Positions 13,382 through 14,155 of a DNA stretch of 14,155 nucleotides are shown here, piece after piece; the first letter of the stretch is position 1; each line of letters starts with the position of its first letter. A model generated the notes under the pieces. It did not search any database. It saw only the letters and a list, made by a program, of their open reading frames with translations, and was not told the origin of the DNA. The translations under genes and the position numbers were made by a program. This DNA is from Phoronis ovalis (lineage: Eukaryota; Phoronida; Phoronidae). The stretch is from contig JAOXYB010033963.1 in assembly GCA_028565635.1 (NCBI GenBank), positions 1 to 14,155 on the forward strand, written 5' to 3'.

Positions 13382-14006
13382 CTGATGAAAGAAATAACAC
13401 CTATATAAAGATGCGACTATACTGGAAAAACGCCTTTAGTTGTAGTCACTTGCTTAAAGAAAATCTTTTACCGACGACATTTAAAATCAAATATTTTTAC
13501 AACAATCACCTCATACTTTTATTGTTCACAAACTAGCTAGAAGATCCGTTTTGTATAATAAGCAGGATGTTAGAACAAAATTAATATATTTATCTTACAG
13601 CTCCTGATGAGTAAAACCTAAAAATACGTGTGATTAATTTCAGTGGGACGGCGGCCTAAGTAGCCTAGTTTCGCTGGCTAATTCAACTGAAGCCATGCGG
13701 CAAGCAGAATATGTATGTGTTGCACAACTATTATTTTTGATGAATGTCCTGCGTAAAATCATTAACGCATTGCTTCTTGACATCAAAATGTCCCTCTTAT
13801 CAGAAAATCGTTGACAAACAAGGTTCCAAACCATTAACTTATATATTTAAAATACAATTTACGGTCGCAAAGTTTATCAGAATGAGAATAAGATACTGGT
13901 TTGGATGTAAGTAAATTTACTACATCTAGGGAAAAGCAGACTTTTCTGAAAAGTTTTAAACCATCCACTATTACTTAACACATTGAAAATATATACTATT
14001 GCTACG
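13382..14006. other. mostly non-coding stretch upstream of the P450 exon
   Basis: Apart from the ambiguous open block at 13644-13814, which is open on both strands, I see no gene. The last 25 bases before the P450 start are AT-rich (AAAATATATACTATT), with no clean TATA box. Confidence 0.4.
13644..13814 (+). CDS. possible terminal exon or chance open block
   Basis: Acceptor-like gattaatttcag|TGG (AG at 13642-13643) opens 56 codons to TGA at 13812-13814. It reads WDGGLSSLVSLANST then EAMRQAEYV, then a Leu/Ile-rich helix-like stretch (QLLFLMNVLRKIINALLL). The opposite strand is also open across the same bases, so one of the two is accidental. No family is recognised and no upstream plus-strand exon is seen. 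Confidence 0.22.
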   Translation, partial: WDGGLSSLVSLANSTEAMRQAEYVCVAQLLFLMNVLRKIINALLLDIKMSLLSENR

Positions 14007-14124
14007 ATGATCGAGCCGGTAATAATAGGAATAGGCGTCATTCTTTTTATGTACGTGGTGGTGATGAAATGGTCCAAAAGCAAATTGGGAAAGATGCCAG
14101 GTCCAACACCTTTACCAATTATCG
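14007..14124 (+). CDS. cytochrome P450, first exon (partial, runs off right edge)
   Basis: ATG at 14007 opens 39 codons plus one base, up to donor ATCG|gtaggt at 14125. The peptide begins with a hydrophobic anchor (residues 2-20, IEPVIIGIGVILFMYVVVM), then a basic stop-transfer stretch KWSKSKLGK, then the proline-rich hinge MPGPTPLPIIG. This anchor-basic-PGPxxLPxxG order is the hallmark of endoplasmic-reticulum P450 enzymes, heme mono-oxygenases that oxidise lipids, steroids or foreign compounds. The exon ends in phase 1 inside the final Gly codon. The remaining exons, including the heme-binding Cys, lie outside the window, so the family cannot be assigned; the hinge wording is closest to clan 3 and clan 4 proteins. 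Without the splice the frame stops at 14137-14139. Confidence 0.82.
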
Positions 14125-14155
14125 GTAGGTCTTTTTAAATCAAAGTATTTTGGTG

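Noticed and set aside
13640-13834. 64-codon minus-strand open frame (MVWNLVCQRF...)
   Set aside because: Open on both strands over the same bases; no domain, no splice partner to the exon at 13251-13381.
1-14155. CRISPR array, prokaryotic operons, rRNA or complete tRNA genes
   Set aside because: No regular spacer-repeat array, no clustered long frames with ribosome binding sites, and no full tRNA cloverleaf; splice sites and TATA promoters show this is eukaryotic nuclear DNA.

Overview
This is AT-rich eukaryotic nuclear DNA. Its genes are split by GT-AG introns, most of the sequence is non-coding, and it carries microsatellites, diverged interspersed repeats and TATA promoters. The mix of an invertebrate-type CD20-like gene, a cytochrome P450 first exon and many AGGTCA-rich repeat copies fits a marine invertebrate. 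A lophotrochozoan such as a bivalve mollusc is my best guess, but nothing here fixes the species.

Left two thirds (about 770-8830, minus strand). The main content is a five-exon gene that I assembled from short open exons with good splice sites and matching phases: 8530-8754, 7924-8081, 6498-6612, 6152-6224 and 3600-3823. The exons sum to exactly 265 codons. The predicted 264-residue protein has no signal peptide. It has a basic N-terminal region with a DEVD|S caspase-type site, then a PDZ-like domain, then a C-terminal segment resembling the last third of the interleukin-1/interleukin-18 beta-trefoil, then a Ser/Asp tail. A second copy of its first exon (771-992) lies downstream in the same orientation, so the gene appears tandemly duplicated and the second copy runs off the left edge or is broken. 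Both start codons are preceded by the same compact promoter: a Rel/kB-like GGGTATTTCC motif 8-10 bases upstream of a TATA box. A caspase site, a kB-TATA promoter, no leader and an IL-1-like C-terminus together suggest an inducible, cytokine-like immune gene. This is the most interesting part of the window.

Middle (8830-10490). Mostly non-coding: a CA microsatellite, AGGTCA-type repeats and one candidate plus-strand terminal exon at 9925-10004.

Right third. A 724-codon intronless reading frame (10492-12666, minus) encodes a four-helix membrane protein of the CD20/MS4A type with unusually long hydrophilic ends. Beyond it lie an unassigned minus-strand terminal exon candidate (13251-13381), a weak plus-strand open block (13644-13814), and the first exon of a cytochrome P450 gene (14007-14124, plus) that continues past the right edge.

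Exon structures were read by eye. No alignment, gene predictor or transcript was available, and family names rest on motif recognition.
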